Of a stretch of DNA of 64,000 nt, positions 1 through 11,191 are shown one piece after another; positions within the stretch are counted from its first letter, which is position 1, and every line of letters begins with the position of its first letter. Below the pieces are notes generated by a model that ran no database searches, was not told where the DNA came from, and saw only the letters and a program-made list of their open reading frames with translations. The stretch covers positions 5,567,997-5,631,996 of the forward strand of contig NC_012871.2 of NCBI RefSeq assembly GCF_000003195.3, written 5' to 3'. The stretch is from Sorghum bicolor. Its lineage: Eukaryota; Streptophyta; Magnoliopsida; Poales; Poaceae. A program made the translations under genes and the position numbers.

Positions 1-216
1 CTGGAAAACTCACAAGTAAACTATGCCACAATAAAAAAATACTTGATTTTTTTACGACATTACCTCAGAATCTGAGATTTTTTTTTGTTGATCTTTTAAG
101 ATGTACAGTTTTTATCTTTTATATGCATATATGCTTTGTTGTTATCATCCAAGTAATGTTGTGTCTCTTTTCTTCTGAGGGGAATTGCTATTCTGATGTT
201 GCTCATTTGTTGACAG

Positions 217-2820
217 ATTTGCTAAAAGTAAGAGACAATACATAGAAGCACAAGTGGAACATGCTAAAGAAGAGGCTATACTATCAGTTCTGAGAACTCA
301 GTTGGCATCCCAACAGTCATATATTCATCAGGATAGCCATTCTCTATGGTATGCAGGATATGCTTAATGCCAGATAGTGGAGCATGATTAGTTGCTTCTG
401 AAAGTTTAACTATAGTGCAGCAGCATGACATTATTCTTATTCGTTTCTTTGAACTTGAACATGAACAAGTGATCCACTGGCATTTCTCTTATCACTAATA
501 TGTCTGATTTGTGGTTTCACTTGTTTCACACTCAGGAGGAAAAACACTGAACTTGCTGAAGAGCTTAAAGATCTTTCCCATTATGTGCAGAAATACTTAT
601 CTGAGGTAATTTTGTTACAAGAATTCTTTTCATTGATAGAACATGAGCACCCTAAGAATGGTTTCTCTATGATCTCAATGGATGATGTGGTGTTGCTAGG
701 TTACATTACGTGAAACCTTGGTTTAATATTTTGAGCCAATTCTCTCAGTGCCATTAGAAATTTTGTGACTTCTCTGTGTGCCATTGCAAAAACGATTATC
801 CCCTGTATGCCACTTACAGCGTGTTCCATTATTCTTTTGACGGATGGAGGCACTGAACGAGCATTGAAACTACTTGTTCTATCAAGAGATCATTCCAGTT
901 TTAGCTGAATTGAATGAACAAACATTAGTGAAGCGAAAGGTTTCCCAAAAAAATGAAACTAACAATCACATACTTGTTCAAAATCATTTCCATGTTTTGA
1001 ATGTTGTGTTCTACTGTTCTTCATCCTTGACTCCAATACATTGTTTTGAGATATAGTTACTCGATGCTCTGTTGCTCATAGTTTATCTTTTTTCTGAGTC
1101 AATTTCTGGCGTCTTTATCATCCATGTAACTGTCCTACTATACTTACCTGGGTGAGTTTCAATTGTTTTCTGGTGGCGTACAAAGTTAATGTCTGTATTA
1201 ATCATTGTTTCTTTGCACTATTAACTTATATTTATGTGTTGCCCTTTATTCAGACTGTTACAGGCCTGTGTGCAGATCTTGCTCAGCTTTCAGGTGCAAA
1301 TATTTTGGAAGGTGTATCTTCATGACACTATAAATATATAAGCCTTTTCTTTTTGCATTCTCGAGTGAATAATATGGCATATTGTAACTATGATTTCATG
1401 ACCTTCTAGGAGAACAAAATTTAAAGCTTCTGCGCCAGGAATGCTACATAAGTCATCAGAAGAAGGTACCTTATGAGTTTGACAACTATTTGTAGCAACA
1501 CATCTTTTTACCCAATAAGTGGTCATGTATACACTCTTTATTTCTTGCAGTTCATCAATCATCTGGTCAATCAACTTGCTGTTCACCTGTTTCTGAAGAT
1601 AACCTGCCAGCTTGAAGAACAGATAAAAATATCGAGTGCCTACTCATTTCTGAAAGCTGTAGAATTGGAATTGCAGGGCTACTTCTCAGCTGTTGATGGA
1701 CGCCTGGTATTTTTGCCGAGTTTTATCCGTTAACTTCAGCATATTATTTAGCTTCTTATCATTTTTCACTTGTGTTCTTACAAAATAGAGTATCTACATC
1801 ATGGATATATAGGGCCGGTATCATTCAATTGATCAAGCAGCATCTGAAATTTTTGAAGAGGGATCAGTTGATGACAGCGATTCTTATCTTCATGCTGTGA
1901 GGGATATCCTTAGCGGTCACTCAGGTAAGCTGGCTCTGCTTACAATTCCTATGTTCACCACTAATTGGGATTTTTTTTTCTAATTATCAAGCTGGAATAA
2001 TCTATTATTTTTATTTTTTTATAGGTTCCCAAGCAATGTCACCAGAGTATGTTTCATCATATGGTTTGATCGAGCAGATAACAGAGCTGCAAGATGAGCT
2101 CCAGTACCTTCAGCATGAGGTTGAAAATGTTCTTCCACGTGAGCGAGGAAGATGCACTGATGAACTGTGAGTTGTCCTAGCTCATTGTGCTTGTGCCTTG
2201 CCATTCCCCCCATTATCAAGACCACAAATGCGTCACAGCTGAACTTTACATTAACAAACCCCTACTACTAGTAGTAGAATAATATGTTAGCCCCTTGGTC
2301 TGATCATCCCATACTTTTTTACCTCTTTGGCAGATGCAGGATGATCCAAACACTGGAGCAAATTCTCGCTGTGCCCCTTTCTGATGAGCAACCGAAACTT
2401 ACACCATGGGTAGTTTGCTCTCATCACCATGGGTATGCTGTCACGAGTGGACTTCACCAATTTTTTTTTTCTATTGCAGCCATTGGCGCAATCACTTGAA
2501 GATCTTGAAATGGTCAGCCAGCAAGTCTCTGCTTCCGTTAGTAAAGTGACACTAGCTCGAGACGAGAAGGCCGAGGTATGCTTTAACATTTGGCTTTTGC
2601 ACGCTTTGTTACAATCTTGGGTTCAGAACACTTCACGTCTTCCCCTGAGTTGGCTTAAAAGTTGCTAGCTATATTTACGAATTTTCTGCAGATGTTGAAA
2701 CAGCCTTCACGCAACGCGCAGCAGGAAAGGCAGGTGTTCTCCGATTTCTTCTGCCACCCAGAACGACTCGAGAATCGAGTGGAAGAGCTGCTTTCCCGCT
2801 TTAGAGCTCTACCTGAGTAG
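217..2820 (+). CDS. AUG3: AUGMIN subunit 3 (HAUS3-like), 3' part
   Basis: Subunit of the eight-protein augmin complex, which recruits gamma-tubulin to existing microtubules for branching nucleation in spindle, phragmoplast and cortex. Ten exons join in one frame with GT-AG introns: 217-348, 536-605, 1254-1311, 1410-1465, 1551-1706, 1813-1924, 2025-2166, 2334-2409, 2480-2575, 2692-2820, giving 341 residues to TAG at 2818. The product is helical and rich in Glu, Gln and Leu, as expected of a coiled-coil subunit. Stretches such as [49 protein letters not shown] and the ending [20 protein letters not shown] match plant AUG3 as I remember it. The 5' exons lie before the window. Exon 217 opens with the last base of a codon. 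The family is about 600 residues, so roughly the C-terminal 55% is here. No break is visible. Confidence 0.9.
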
Positions 2821-3031
2821 TATCCATTTCATTTGCCAAGATGGGTGGAGGAACCCACACCCTTGGTCCTCTGATTTTCAAACTGGCATCTTATCTCATT
2901 GCCTATTCGTTTGTTATTCTCGGGTTTGGACGACTGGAAGTACAGTCTTGCAATGGTATATCCTCACTCATCAGGGAAACAAAATCGGATTTCATCTATT
3001 CAAAAGCAATGCAGTTGTCTATGGTCTGCCT

Positions 3032-3051
3032 GGCCCGGCCCGGCCCGGCCC
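3032..3051. repeat. GGCCC tandem repeat, four units
   Basis: Four head-to-tail copies of a GGCCC pentamer just outside the 3.07-kb MITE. Confidence 0.85.
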
Positions 3052-3070
3052 ATTCTATATGGCAAATTAA

Positions 3071-3272
3071 GGGCCTGTTTAGCAGGGCTTCTCTCCGGCT
3101 TCGGCTTCTCTGGAGGAGTCCTGCCAAAAGTTTTTCTGGAGAAGCCATTTTTAAGTAAAAAATCAGAGAAGTTGGAGTCATTTTGGCGAAGCCACAAATT
3201 ATGGCTTCTCCAAAGCAGCTTTGCCGGCTCTTCTAGAGGGGCCTCTTGTGAGGAGTCTTGCCAAACAGGCTC
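3071..3272. mobile_element. Tourist/PIF-type MITE, 202 bp
   Basis: Ends are GGGCCTGTTT and AAACAGGCTC, which are inverted, flanked by the direct repeat TAA (3068-3070 and 3273-3275). A 3-bp TAA duplication is typical of PIF/Harbinger-derived Tourist MITEs. The inside is a partial palindrome of GGCTTCTCC-like motifs, which explains the overlapping open frames on both strands here. Confidence 0.8.
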
Positions 3273-4767
3273 TAAGTTTTGCACAATTATGTTGTTTTTT
3301 ACTCTGTAAATAAGATATAAATCTCGTTTTGAGTAGCCAATTAATCTTAAATTTTTCTAGGTTTATAGAAAAATATTATAGTATTTATATCTCCAATAGA
3401 TTTGTTATGAAATATATTTTATAATTAGTTAATCCAATGATACTTGCATATCATAAATGTTAGTTTTTTATATATATTTGGTCGATTGATTTACTCCTAA
3501 AGGTGAGATTTATATTGTTTTTTTAATGGAGGGAGCACCACTACTTTTTTATGCTTATCTTTCTAAAAGCTTTGCAATATATACACCCAGCAGGCTAGCA
3601 GTCTACTTGACAAATCAGTTTGAATTCAAGCATGTATTGTATTGAATCACGGTCCGCTTTCCCGTTTGGTTACGTGAAAGTTGCGTTGCAGCTTGGTTAC
3701 GAGACAGAAGTGAAAAACGTCTTTTTGAAACAGGATAAAAACAGTAAACTGAATGACAAATAAATAGAAAAGTATATCTAGGAAACAATAATTACCGAGA
3801 TCAACCACAGTACGAATAGTACCTCAAGCTCTGTTTGGTAGTGATACAGGGCTATATTAGTAGTAATGTTACTACAACAGTCAAACACTCGCACAATCAT
3901 GATTTTTTCTGAAACCGATAAGAGTAATATGCAATTATGCATATAGGCATATAGCGCAGTGGTAGAGAAATTATTGTGTGACATATATGCCAATCGAAGC
4001 AATACTGATTGTGCTAGGATTAATAGCCAGGATTCGTCACCTGTTCTTGCATGTGGATGTCACCTCCCGGGAAGGTGTTGTTTTCCGAAGGTGGTTGAGA
4101 TCTTGTTAATGAAATATCTCAGGAAAGGCCTTCCCATGGGTCAAGTTTTTTTTTTAAAAAAAAACAAAAAAGTCGCAAAAACCCAAGTTTCTAAATATTT
4201 TGGTAAAGAGCATCTCCAACAATGTTTTTTTAGAAAAAAGTACTTGCCAAATTATTTACTATTTCCAACAATTATCGATAAATAACCTTTTTAACTCACT
4301 CTCAGCGATTACCTAGTCGGCAGCTGTCTACCCTGAGCACAACCCCTCTCCTAAAGGCAGCAAAGAAAAAACACGAAACATTTTTTTGTAGGAACAACGA
4401 AAAATTATGAAAAAGATCATGTGACATAAAGAACCGAACGATTCAAATATACGAGGACTCATACGAGGGATTGAATTACCAAGATAAGGCTATTTGATCT
4501 TTCGAAAAAAAAAAGATAAGGCTATTTCGAGACTGTTTCATTTTATATTTTTTAGTTCTGCTCTATATTTTGTAGCTAAATGGTTTCTACTTGAGAAAAA
4601 AAATATGGAGTTGTAAAAACATCTAAAAGGTTCTCCACAAACTTTACGTTTTAGTGGAGTCACTCTACGGTAGATTTTATGAAACAGTCTCAAACATCCT
4701 CTAAGATATACTGTTTAGAGGCCCGATTTTTTATGTTTTACTAGCAAAACGTGTTTAGGAGTTGAAT

Positions 4768-4905
4768 TAGGCCAGTCTCAGTGTGGTTTTCACCAGGATG
4801 TCATGCACATTTATTAGAGCGTCATGTCAGCAAAATTGCACTTTTTGCATGAAACGAAGAGGAGAGAGAAGGAAGTAACAGTGCTAGTAGAAAACTGTGA
4901 CATCC
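4768..4905. mobile_element. MITE fragment with GGCCAGTCTCA end
   Basis: Starts with GGCCAGTCTCAGTG after TTA. The same end occurs inverted at about 20.99-21.01 kb (GAGACTGGCCTAA). The other terminus is not clear here, so this is probably a partial copy. Confidence 0.4.
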
Positions 4906-5250
4906 AAACGGGTCTTAAATTACTGTTTTGCTATGTGACTGAAAATCAAGCATTGTTTTATTGTTTGGGAATGACAAGAGATATTATATTAATAAACTTT
5001 AACACAGGAACTAATGAGGACATGGGCGGGTCCACGGTACAGCCGCTTTACGCAAAGACCTCTGTGTCTGCACCAGTACCAGACTAGAGACCACCAGCAT
5101 CAACTACTACTCGGCTTCGCGGCAGTACAGATCCGGCCGACACTTTCGTCGTCAACCTCTCGCCATTTCCACATCCTTCCTCCGCCGACCTCGACGCAAA
5201 CCACAGCTTCCCGCTCGCGCTTCTCCAGTCTCCCAGGATCTGCTCTCGCC

Positions 5251-7408
5251 ATGGTACCGCCCTCTTTCTCGGCCTCTGAATCCAGTCCCCCTCTCCTCCC
5301 CTGCTTCCTCCTGCATTTGCTGCCGTTCTTGGATGCAGGTTGCAGGGACGGACCCAAATAAGGGGGCCGAATGTTCTCTTAGAGTTCCCACACTTGCTGA
5401 TGCAGTGCTGCAAGTGCAACCCCTGCCGCTCACGCTGCGTCGCCCGTCGGCGCCTGCCGCTCACGCCACGCGCGGCGCAGCCGCAGCTCGCCGGCGTGCC
5501 GTGCCCGTGCCCCCACTGGCCAAATGTGGAACGATTAATTTGGTCGTTGCTATCGATTGTTCTGTTCTGCGTGCGGCTTGATTTCGTTTAGACTCTAGTA
5601 CTTCATTTCCTATTAAGTTTTGGGCCCAGGAGAAACAAAGCTTTCCTTTTCACTGCAAACAAGTACTCCTAACCACTGAAAGGATAGCTAGCTTCAATTT
5701 GCCGTATTTGTGAGCATGTAAGCTGTAAATAAAGGCCAACCTAACCCACGACTCTGCTTATTCCATGCTGCATTCGCCTCCCAACATGATGGATGGGCTA
5801 TGACTTCAATTACAGGATAGGGAAGCCAAGAAAGAAGCGTTCAGGAAGTATCTTGAGTCCAGCGGCGTGCTCGACACCCTCACGAAAGGTTTGTGTTCCA
5901 TCCGCTGTGTGCCTCTGTAAACCACTAGAGTTATGTAACGCGCTAGTTATATCTTCATTTTGCCACGCAGTTCTTGTTGCGTTGTATGAGGAGAATGATA
6001 AGCCTTCATCTGCAGTCGAGTAAGTTGACTCATGTATATCTACTAGTGACTGAGATTTCCTTTTGCTTATTTGGTTTGACGAAATGGCAATCTTGGTTCG
6101 ATGACCTCAACATTTTTCATGTAGCTTCTGACATGCTTGTATACTCTTAGATTTGTTCAACAGAAGCTGGGTGGCCCATCAATTTCTGACTATGAAAAGC
6201 TCAAGGCAGAGAAGTTGGATTTGCAATTGAAGTATGATAAGCTTTTAGAAACCCACAAGGAAACATGCAGACAGGTATGCAATGTTACTGTGTTGGCAGT
6301 GTACACTACTGTCTGTTTAGACTATCTCCAACAATCGTCACCCAAAATACAAGACCTATTTATCCTTTGGGTAGCGCTACAGGTAAAAGGTTCCATACCT
6401 ATTTTTAGTCTTCTCCAACAACAAGACCTAAAAGACAACACTCTCTGCAAATGGGTCTCGAGGAAAGAGGATACCTAAATTTGGGTTATGCCTCTCATGA
6501 TACCTAAAATGAGTCTTCTGTATAGGTATTCTGTTGGAGGCTATAGGTATTGTGTTGGAAATCTATTTTGGGTTTGGGTTCCCATATGGGTTTCTTATTG
6601 GAGACAGCCTTACATGGCATACTTAATGTTCAGTAGCATTTGGTATTACGACTTCACCAATTTTTTGTACAAATGTTATGTATGATTAAGAAGTGTTAGT
6701 TGTTATTGTCTCAAAGCTTACTGCTTGTTTGAAGTAATTGTGCTTGTTTGATGATGAAGCTCTTGCATTCCAATAATGTATTCATTGCGATAATTCTGTC
6801 TTGAACTTAAGCGCTGGTAATGTTCTGAATTCCACTAGCCTGCATAATGTTCAGCAGTACCCAACTGGATGTGTTTGGTAAAAATACCAATAATTACATT
6901 TAAAAAAACTCTCATTTTCATCACACTCTGATCTGGCAAAAAAATATTTGTCCTGTAAGGTCATGTTTCTCTCCTCAAGTCATCATTCTTGTGTCTTGGT
7001 TTTATGCATAAAAAAAATTAGTTAGACTGAAAGGTAGGTAGAATGTGCGGCAAGGAGTTGATATAATAAGCTAGATGGCATTTCTTAACCAGTTTATCCT
7101 GTGGATTTCTAAGTCCTAGTTAACTTGTTTGTGTTGTTTCCTCATATGACAGTTAGCATTTTAGACTTGCAAAGTCCTATGCTTTTAGGGGAAAAAAGAG
7201 CTTGTATGTTCTGACTTCTGAGCACAAGATGACATTTATCTGGAGTTCTGGACTGTATTTCAGTTATGATTTCACAACTTTGTTGTGAATCCCAAGCAAA
7301 TTTCGCATATGATTTGAACATAAATGAAACTGGCATTGATCAGTTGTCTATCTCATTTTGCAGCTGGAAGAACTTAAGAATATGAAGTACGGTGCACCTT
7401 GGAACTGA
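5251..7408 (+). CDS. MYCBP: c-Myc-binding protein (MYCBP/AMY-1) homolog
   Basis: Small helical protein homologous to animal MYCBP/AMY-1, which binds MYC and A-kinase anchoring proteins; the plant role is not settled. Exons: 5251-5253, 5816-5888, 5971-6019, 6151-6274, 7364-7408, giving 294 nt and 97 residues. Exon 1 contributes only the ATG, which abuts the GT donor. The block SGVLDTLTKVLVALYEEN (about residues 16-33) is nearly identical to the animal protein. A Lys/Glu/Leu-rich coiled coil follows (residues about 53-90), and the protein ends GAPWN. Length matches the family (about 103 residues in mammals). CT-rich sequence at 5100-5250 looks like promoter and 5' UTR. Intron 1 (562 bp) is GC-rich and intron 4 carries a MITE. 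The protein appears intact. Confidence 0.9.
6320..6609. mobile_element. Tourist-type MITE in MYCBP-like intron 4
   Basis: Imperfect terminal inverted repeats (GACTATCTCCAACAA and TATTGGAGACAGCC) with a TTA duplication at 6317-6319 and 6610-6612. 290 bp. It sits wholly inside the last intron, so the reading frame is unaffected. Confidence 0.75.
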
Positions 7409-7785
7409 AACAACGTGTGTTGACATTGTAAATGTGTCATGAAGCATGTACTTTTACACCTCTCTCTGAAGCATTGCTAAGCTCTGTATACAATCGAAAC
7501 ATCTCTTACTGAATTCATGTATCCGATTTTAGCCATATGGATCCCTTTTGGATATGAAGGCACCTAACTCGCTCCCGGTCCCGGATATTAGATATCGGCA
7601 ATGCAGGATGAAGGATGTGACAACTACCATAGTTGAACCATTAGCTAGTATCAACAAGGAGTGTGATCTATTGACTTTAAGACTTTTTCTTAGCATGCCA
7701 TGTAAATCAGATTTAAGGATATTTCAGTGGAAGAGATATAGAGCCTGTTTGGTAAACCCCTAGTCAGGCTTCCATAATACAGACT

Positions 7786-8676
7786 GGGTCTGTTTGGTTC
7801 TCTAGTCGGCCTCTTAGCTAGGTTTACGAAAGCCCAATTTGTACGGTTTTCCTCCAAGGAACGCCCGATTCGACCGTCTCCACGGGGCCAAGCTTGCGCT
7901 AGGCTCGAGCGTGAGTCCGCTCGCTCACCCCCTCATTCATGAGTCTGCTCCTCCGATTGTCTCCTTCAACCCGCCTGTTGCGCGAGCCTGCCCCTCCACC
8001 CTCTGCTACTGCCATTGTGGGCTCTCCCCCGCTCCCTGCCATCGTCGGTGTGAGCTCGTGCTGCAACCATGAGGAGGACGCGGTGGAATTGGAGTAGTGC
8101 TCCACGGGCGGCGGTTGAGCTCAACGCAGTGGTGGAGGAGCTAGATGGCCGCACAGAGGAGCGAGGTGGGCGCATGGAGGACCACTTCGCATGGCCTGGT
8201 GCCCTTCAACCTCGGTGAGGTGGGCGTGCGGAGGACCAAATCGCGCGATTGCGAGCTCGTATCCACCTTCACTGTGAGCTCGGCAACGGGCGCATCTGCT
8301 CGTCCTCCGCTGTGATTCGACGACCCTGCTCCCCTCCTCCTCCACCCTGCCCGCGGGCGACCTTGCTCCCCTCTACCACCCCACCCGTGCGGATCTGGTG
8401 CTCGTCCATGGCAAATCAGCGGCTGACGCATCCAGTGCTTCTCGCCTACTGGCCTCCCGTTCGACCAAAAGCCTCACATGGGTAAATTTACCAATTGAAG
8501 GAAGAGGTGATTCTATAGAAACTAAATCAGACAACAAACACACCTATTTATAGCCAGGCTTAGCCGATACATGCAACCAAACATGTGTTGTTTGCATTAG
8601 CTAAAGTTGGCTAGAGCTAGCCTGCTATCTTAGTTTTGCTAGCTATGCTTGTCTAGGAAACGAGCCAAATACGCTC
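7786..8676. mobile_element. Non-autonomous DNA transposon derivative, GC-rich core
   Basis: Imperfect inverted ends: GGGTCTGTTTGGTTC on the left, GAGCCAAATACGCTC on the right. Similarity runs inward about 50 bp through CTAG/TTAGCTAG motifs. The core (7850-8480) is much more GC-rich than the flanks and carries short overlapping frames without a recognisable domain, so it may be captured host sequence. I could not identify a target duplication, so the superfamily is open. Confidence 0.5.
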
Positions 8677-9164
8677 ATAGCGTGCAACGATATATGCCAA
8701 GATTGTTGGAAAATCTCGAATAAAACGTGCTCAAAGAAATATTCTTTTGTGAGTCATGCTAAAGGGAGATAATCGGATTAACCGATCCTCAATAGAATAG
8801 AAATTCTTTTATGATGCAAAAAAAATTCTAGTATCAAAAAACAATGTTCCGCGATTTGAACAAAAATGTTCTAGATTCTAGATAACAGTCCAGATTTAAC
8901 AAAATAAAATTGTACGCGTAGAAGAATAATATTTTGTAATATGTGTCATTAGTGTTAAAAAGAGAACATAGACCACCAAACATTACATAGATAATACACG
9001 AATAATCTAAAATACACTCTAGACATCTCATGGGTACTGTGTGAAAAAGTTCAAATACAACGTGGCCATAGAACGTCACATTGATACTATACGAACAACT
9101 GTTGGCTCTGTCTCCACTATCCCCCACCACGCTAACCGCAGAGGCAACACTAAAGCTCACCGCG
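8677..9164. other. AT-rich DNA left of the copia insertion
   Basis: No gene recognised. The last 100 bp may be the 5' side of the locus interrupted by the retrotransposon, but its reading frame meets a stop near 9069 and shows no F-box motif. Confidence 0.4.
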
Positions 9165-9169
9165 CCACT

Positions 9170-9398
9170 TGAAAGAATATGGAGTAACTATGGTTGCCTA
9201 ACTTGGCTCACCATAGTTGCCTAACTTGGCTCACCATAGGGTCCGTGTTTATATAGAACCAATGTTACAGATATAGGTGATTTAGGCTAGGACTCCTGAA
9301 TTAGAAATTACAAAGGTTCTATGTTTAACTATCCTAATATAGGAGTCCTTGCCGCACCAACCAAAGGTTTATCTCGTGTACAATTATATCTCCTAACA
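9170..9398 (-). repeat. 3' LTR of the copia element (229 bp)
   Basis: Begins TGAAAGAATATGGAG and ends CCTAACA in plus-strand reading. It is 23 bp longer than its partner because the segment containing TTGCCTAACTTGGCTCACC is duplicated in tandem near the left end. Confidence 0.93.
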
Positions 9399-9407
9399 CC
9401 CCCTCTC
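9399..9407 (-). other. Polypurine tract of the copia element
   Basis: On the minus strand reads GAGAGGGGG immediately before the 3' LTR, the usual position for plus-strand DNA priming. Confidence 0.8.
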
Positions 9408-9418
9408 AATCGAAACTT

Positions 9419-10276
9419 TCAGCCACTTGTAAGATTGAGATTGTGTACAAAATCTCGTAGCTTAACAGGAAGCGCCTTAGTGAACCCATCTGCTAACTGA
9501 TCTCTTGTAGATATAAACCGAACCTGCAATTGTTTTCTCAAAACTCGTTCTCTGACAAAGTGAAAATCATTCTCTATATGTTTAGCTCTGGCATGAAAAA
9601 CTGGATTAGCAGATAAATAAGTTGCACCCAAGTTATCACACCGTAAAATTGCAGGTCGACGCAGCTTAATACCAAGCTCAGTTAGCAACTGTTCAAGCCA
9701 AATCAACTCTGCTGTTGCATTTGCCATGGCTTTATACTCTGCTTCAGTACTAGACCGAGAAACTGTAGGTTGTTTCCTTGCACTCCATGAAATTAAATTG
9801 GGACCAAAGAATATAGCAAATCCTCCTGTAGAGCGCCTATCATCCACGTCACCTGCCCAGTCCACATCTGAGAAAGCACTGAGAGAAGGAACCGCTGCCT
9901 TCTTGATATGCAAACCCATTTTAATCGTATACCTTATATATCTTAGTATCCTTTTCACAGCAGTTCAATGTATAGTAGTTGGAGCATGTAGAAATTGACA
10001 AACCCGATTTACAACATATGATAAATCCGGCCGGGTGATGGTTAGATATTGGAGTGCACCCACAACACTTCTATAACGAGTACCATCTTCTGAACTTAGC
10101 GGTGTACCTTCATAGCTTGATAGCTTTTCTGAAGCCGAGAGGGGAGTAGTGCATGGCTTGCAATCGGCCATACCAACACGTTTTTCAATAAATCTTGTGC
10201 ATATTTTCCTTGGGAGAGAGTAATACCTCCCGCTCTTCTTTGACTTCAATGCCCAGAAAGTAATGAAGCATCCCAA
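9419..10276 (-). pseudogene. Copia RNase H and end of reverse transcriptase, broken
   Basis: Two adjoining frames. The upstream piece (10276-9965) carries the late RT block with GALQYLTITRPDLSYVVN. The downstream piece (9958-9419) carries RNase H with [16 protein letters not shown], the SSTEAEYKA block, a metal-binding Asp in RCDNLGA and ADGFTKALP near the end. An in-frame stop lies between them just after HAPTTIH, and the upstream join to the main RT frame is frameshifted. In life this domain removes the RNA strand of the RNA-DNA hybrid. Confidence 0.88.
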
Positions 10277-10914
10277 GATCTTTTAAGGCAAAATCTTCAC
10301 GAAGGTCAGCAAGAAGAGCTGTTACCGCTTTAGGATCATTGCTTGTAACAATAATGTCATCAACATAAATGAGAATGTAGATCATTATACCACCTCTATT
10401 ATAAATAAACAAAGATGTATCTGATTTAGACGCCACAAAGCCAAGAGAAATTATTTTATTGCTTAACCTGGAGTACCAGGCTCTAGGCGCCTGTTTATCC
10501 AGTTTGCACACATAATGAGGAGTCTCGTCACTTTCAAATCCAGGTGGTTGTTTCATATATACTTCCTCTTCCAGAATGCTATGAAGAAACGCATTCTGCA
10601 CATCTAGTTGTTTTAGACACCATCCCCTTGAAACAGCAATTGAAAGTACCAGCCGTACAGTTGCAATCTTGACAACTGGACTAAAAGTGTCTTCATAGTC
10701 AATGCCATATCTCTGCTTAAACCCTTTTGCTACCAAACGAGCTTTATATCTGTCAATACTTCCATCGGCCTTTCGTTTAATTTTATACACCCACTTGCAA
10801 TCTATTATATTCTGTCCTGATTTACTTGGCACTAGACGCCAAGTTTTATTTTTCTTGAGTGCATCAAATTCTGCTTCCATTGCTTGTTTCCATTTAGAAT
10901 TAGCTAAAGCTTCT
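10185..10914 (-). pseudogene. Copia reverse transcriptase domain
   Basis: Opens with [19 protein letters not shown] and continues through the copia blocks [31 protein letters not shown] and LDVQNAFLH to the catalytic YVDDI. The frame ends at a stop near 10185 after about 230 residues and is continued by the next piece in another frame. Confidence 0.9.
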
Positions 10915-11191
10915 TGAACTGAATTTGGTTCTCCAGTCGTACTAAAAAAAACTGTAGCGAATCATACCATCATACATACGTTTGGGCTTCACAATCCCAC
11001 TTTGCAGGCGAGTCTGTCATCGTTGAGGCTCAGGTGCAGGCGGCAGCGCCGAAGGAGCACCAGAGGGCTCGGTCTCATCTGAAACAGGCATTGATTGACT
11101 GAATCCGGGAGACATAGAGGATCTGGGCTGATCTTCCGGAACTGGAACAACTGCCTGATCATCTGTCGGTAAGGTCATCGAGCAGGAGTTT

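Larger units (their letters stand above)
2821..5000. other. Intergenic, AUG3 to MYCBP-like gene
   Basis: Holds the AUG3 3' UTR, a short GGCCC tandem repeat, one 202-bp Tourist-type MITE and AT-rich DNA. A fragment starting GGCCAGTCTCA near 4770 shares its end with a repeat at about 20.99 kb. I see no coding signal. Confidence 0.6.

Noticed and set aside
1..16. End of an upstream AUG3 exon (CTGGAAAACTCACAA before GT).
   Set aside because: Leu-Glu-Asn-Ser-Gln resembles the expected family block, but its phase does not join exon 217 and about 13 expected residues would be missing. Left as probable intron.
3000..3309. Overlapping open frames on both strands.
   Set aside because: They follow the palindromic structure of the 202-bp MITE at 3071-3272, not a gene.
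3945..4030. tRNA-like A-box (TAGCGCAGTGGTAGAG), possible SINE or tRNA.
   Set aside because: No matching B-box or cloverleaf pairing seen downstream, and no A-rich tail.
5014..5591. Several frames over the MYCBP-like promoter and intron 1.
   Set aside because: Arise from CT-rich and GC-rich leader sequence, no domain, and conflict with the well-supported exon structure.
8121..8485. Arg/Pro-rich frames on both strands.
   Set aside because: GC-rich core of the 7.8-8.7 kb element; all frames are open because of composition and none resembles a protein I know.
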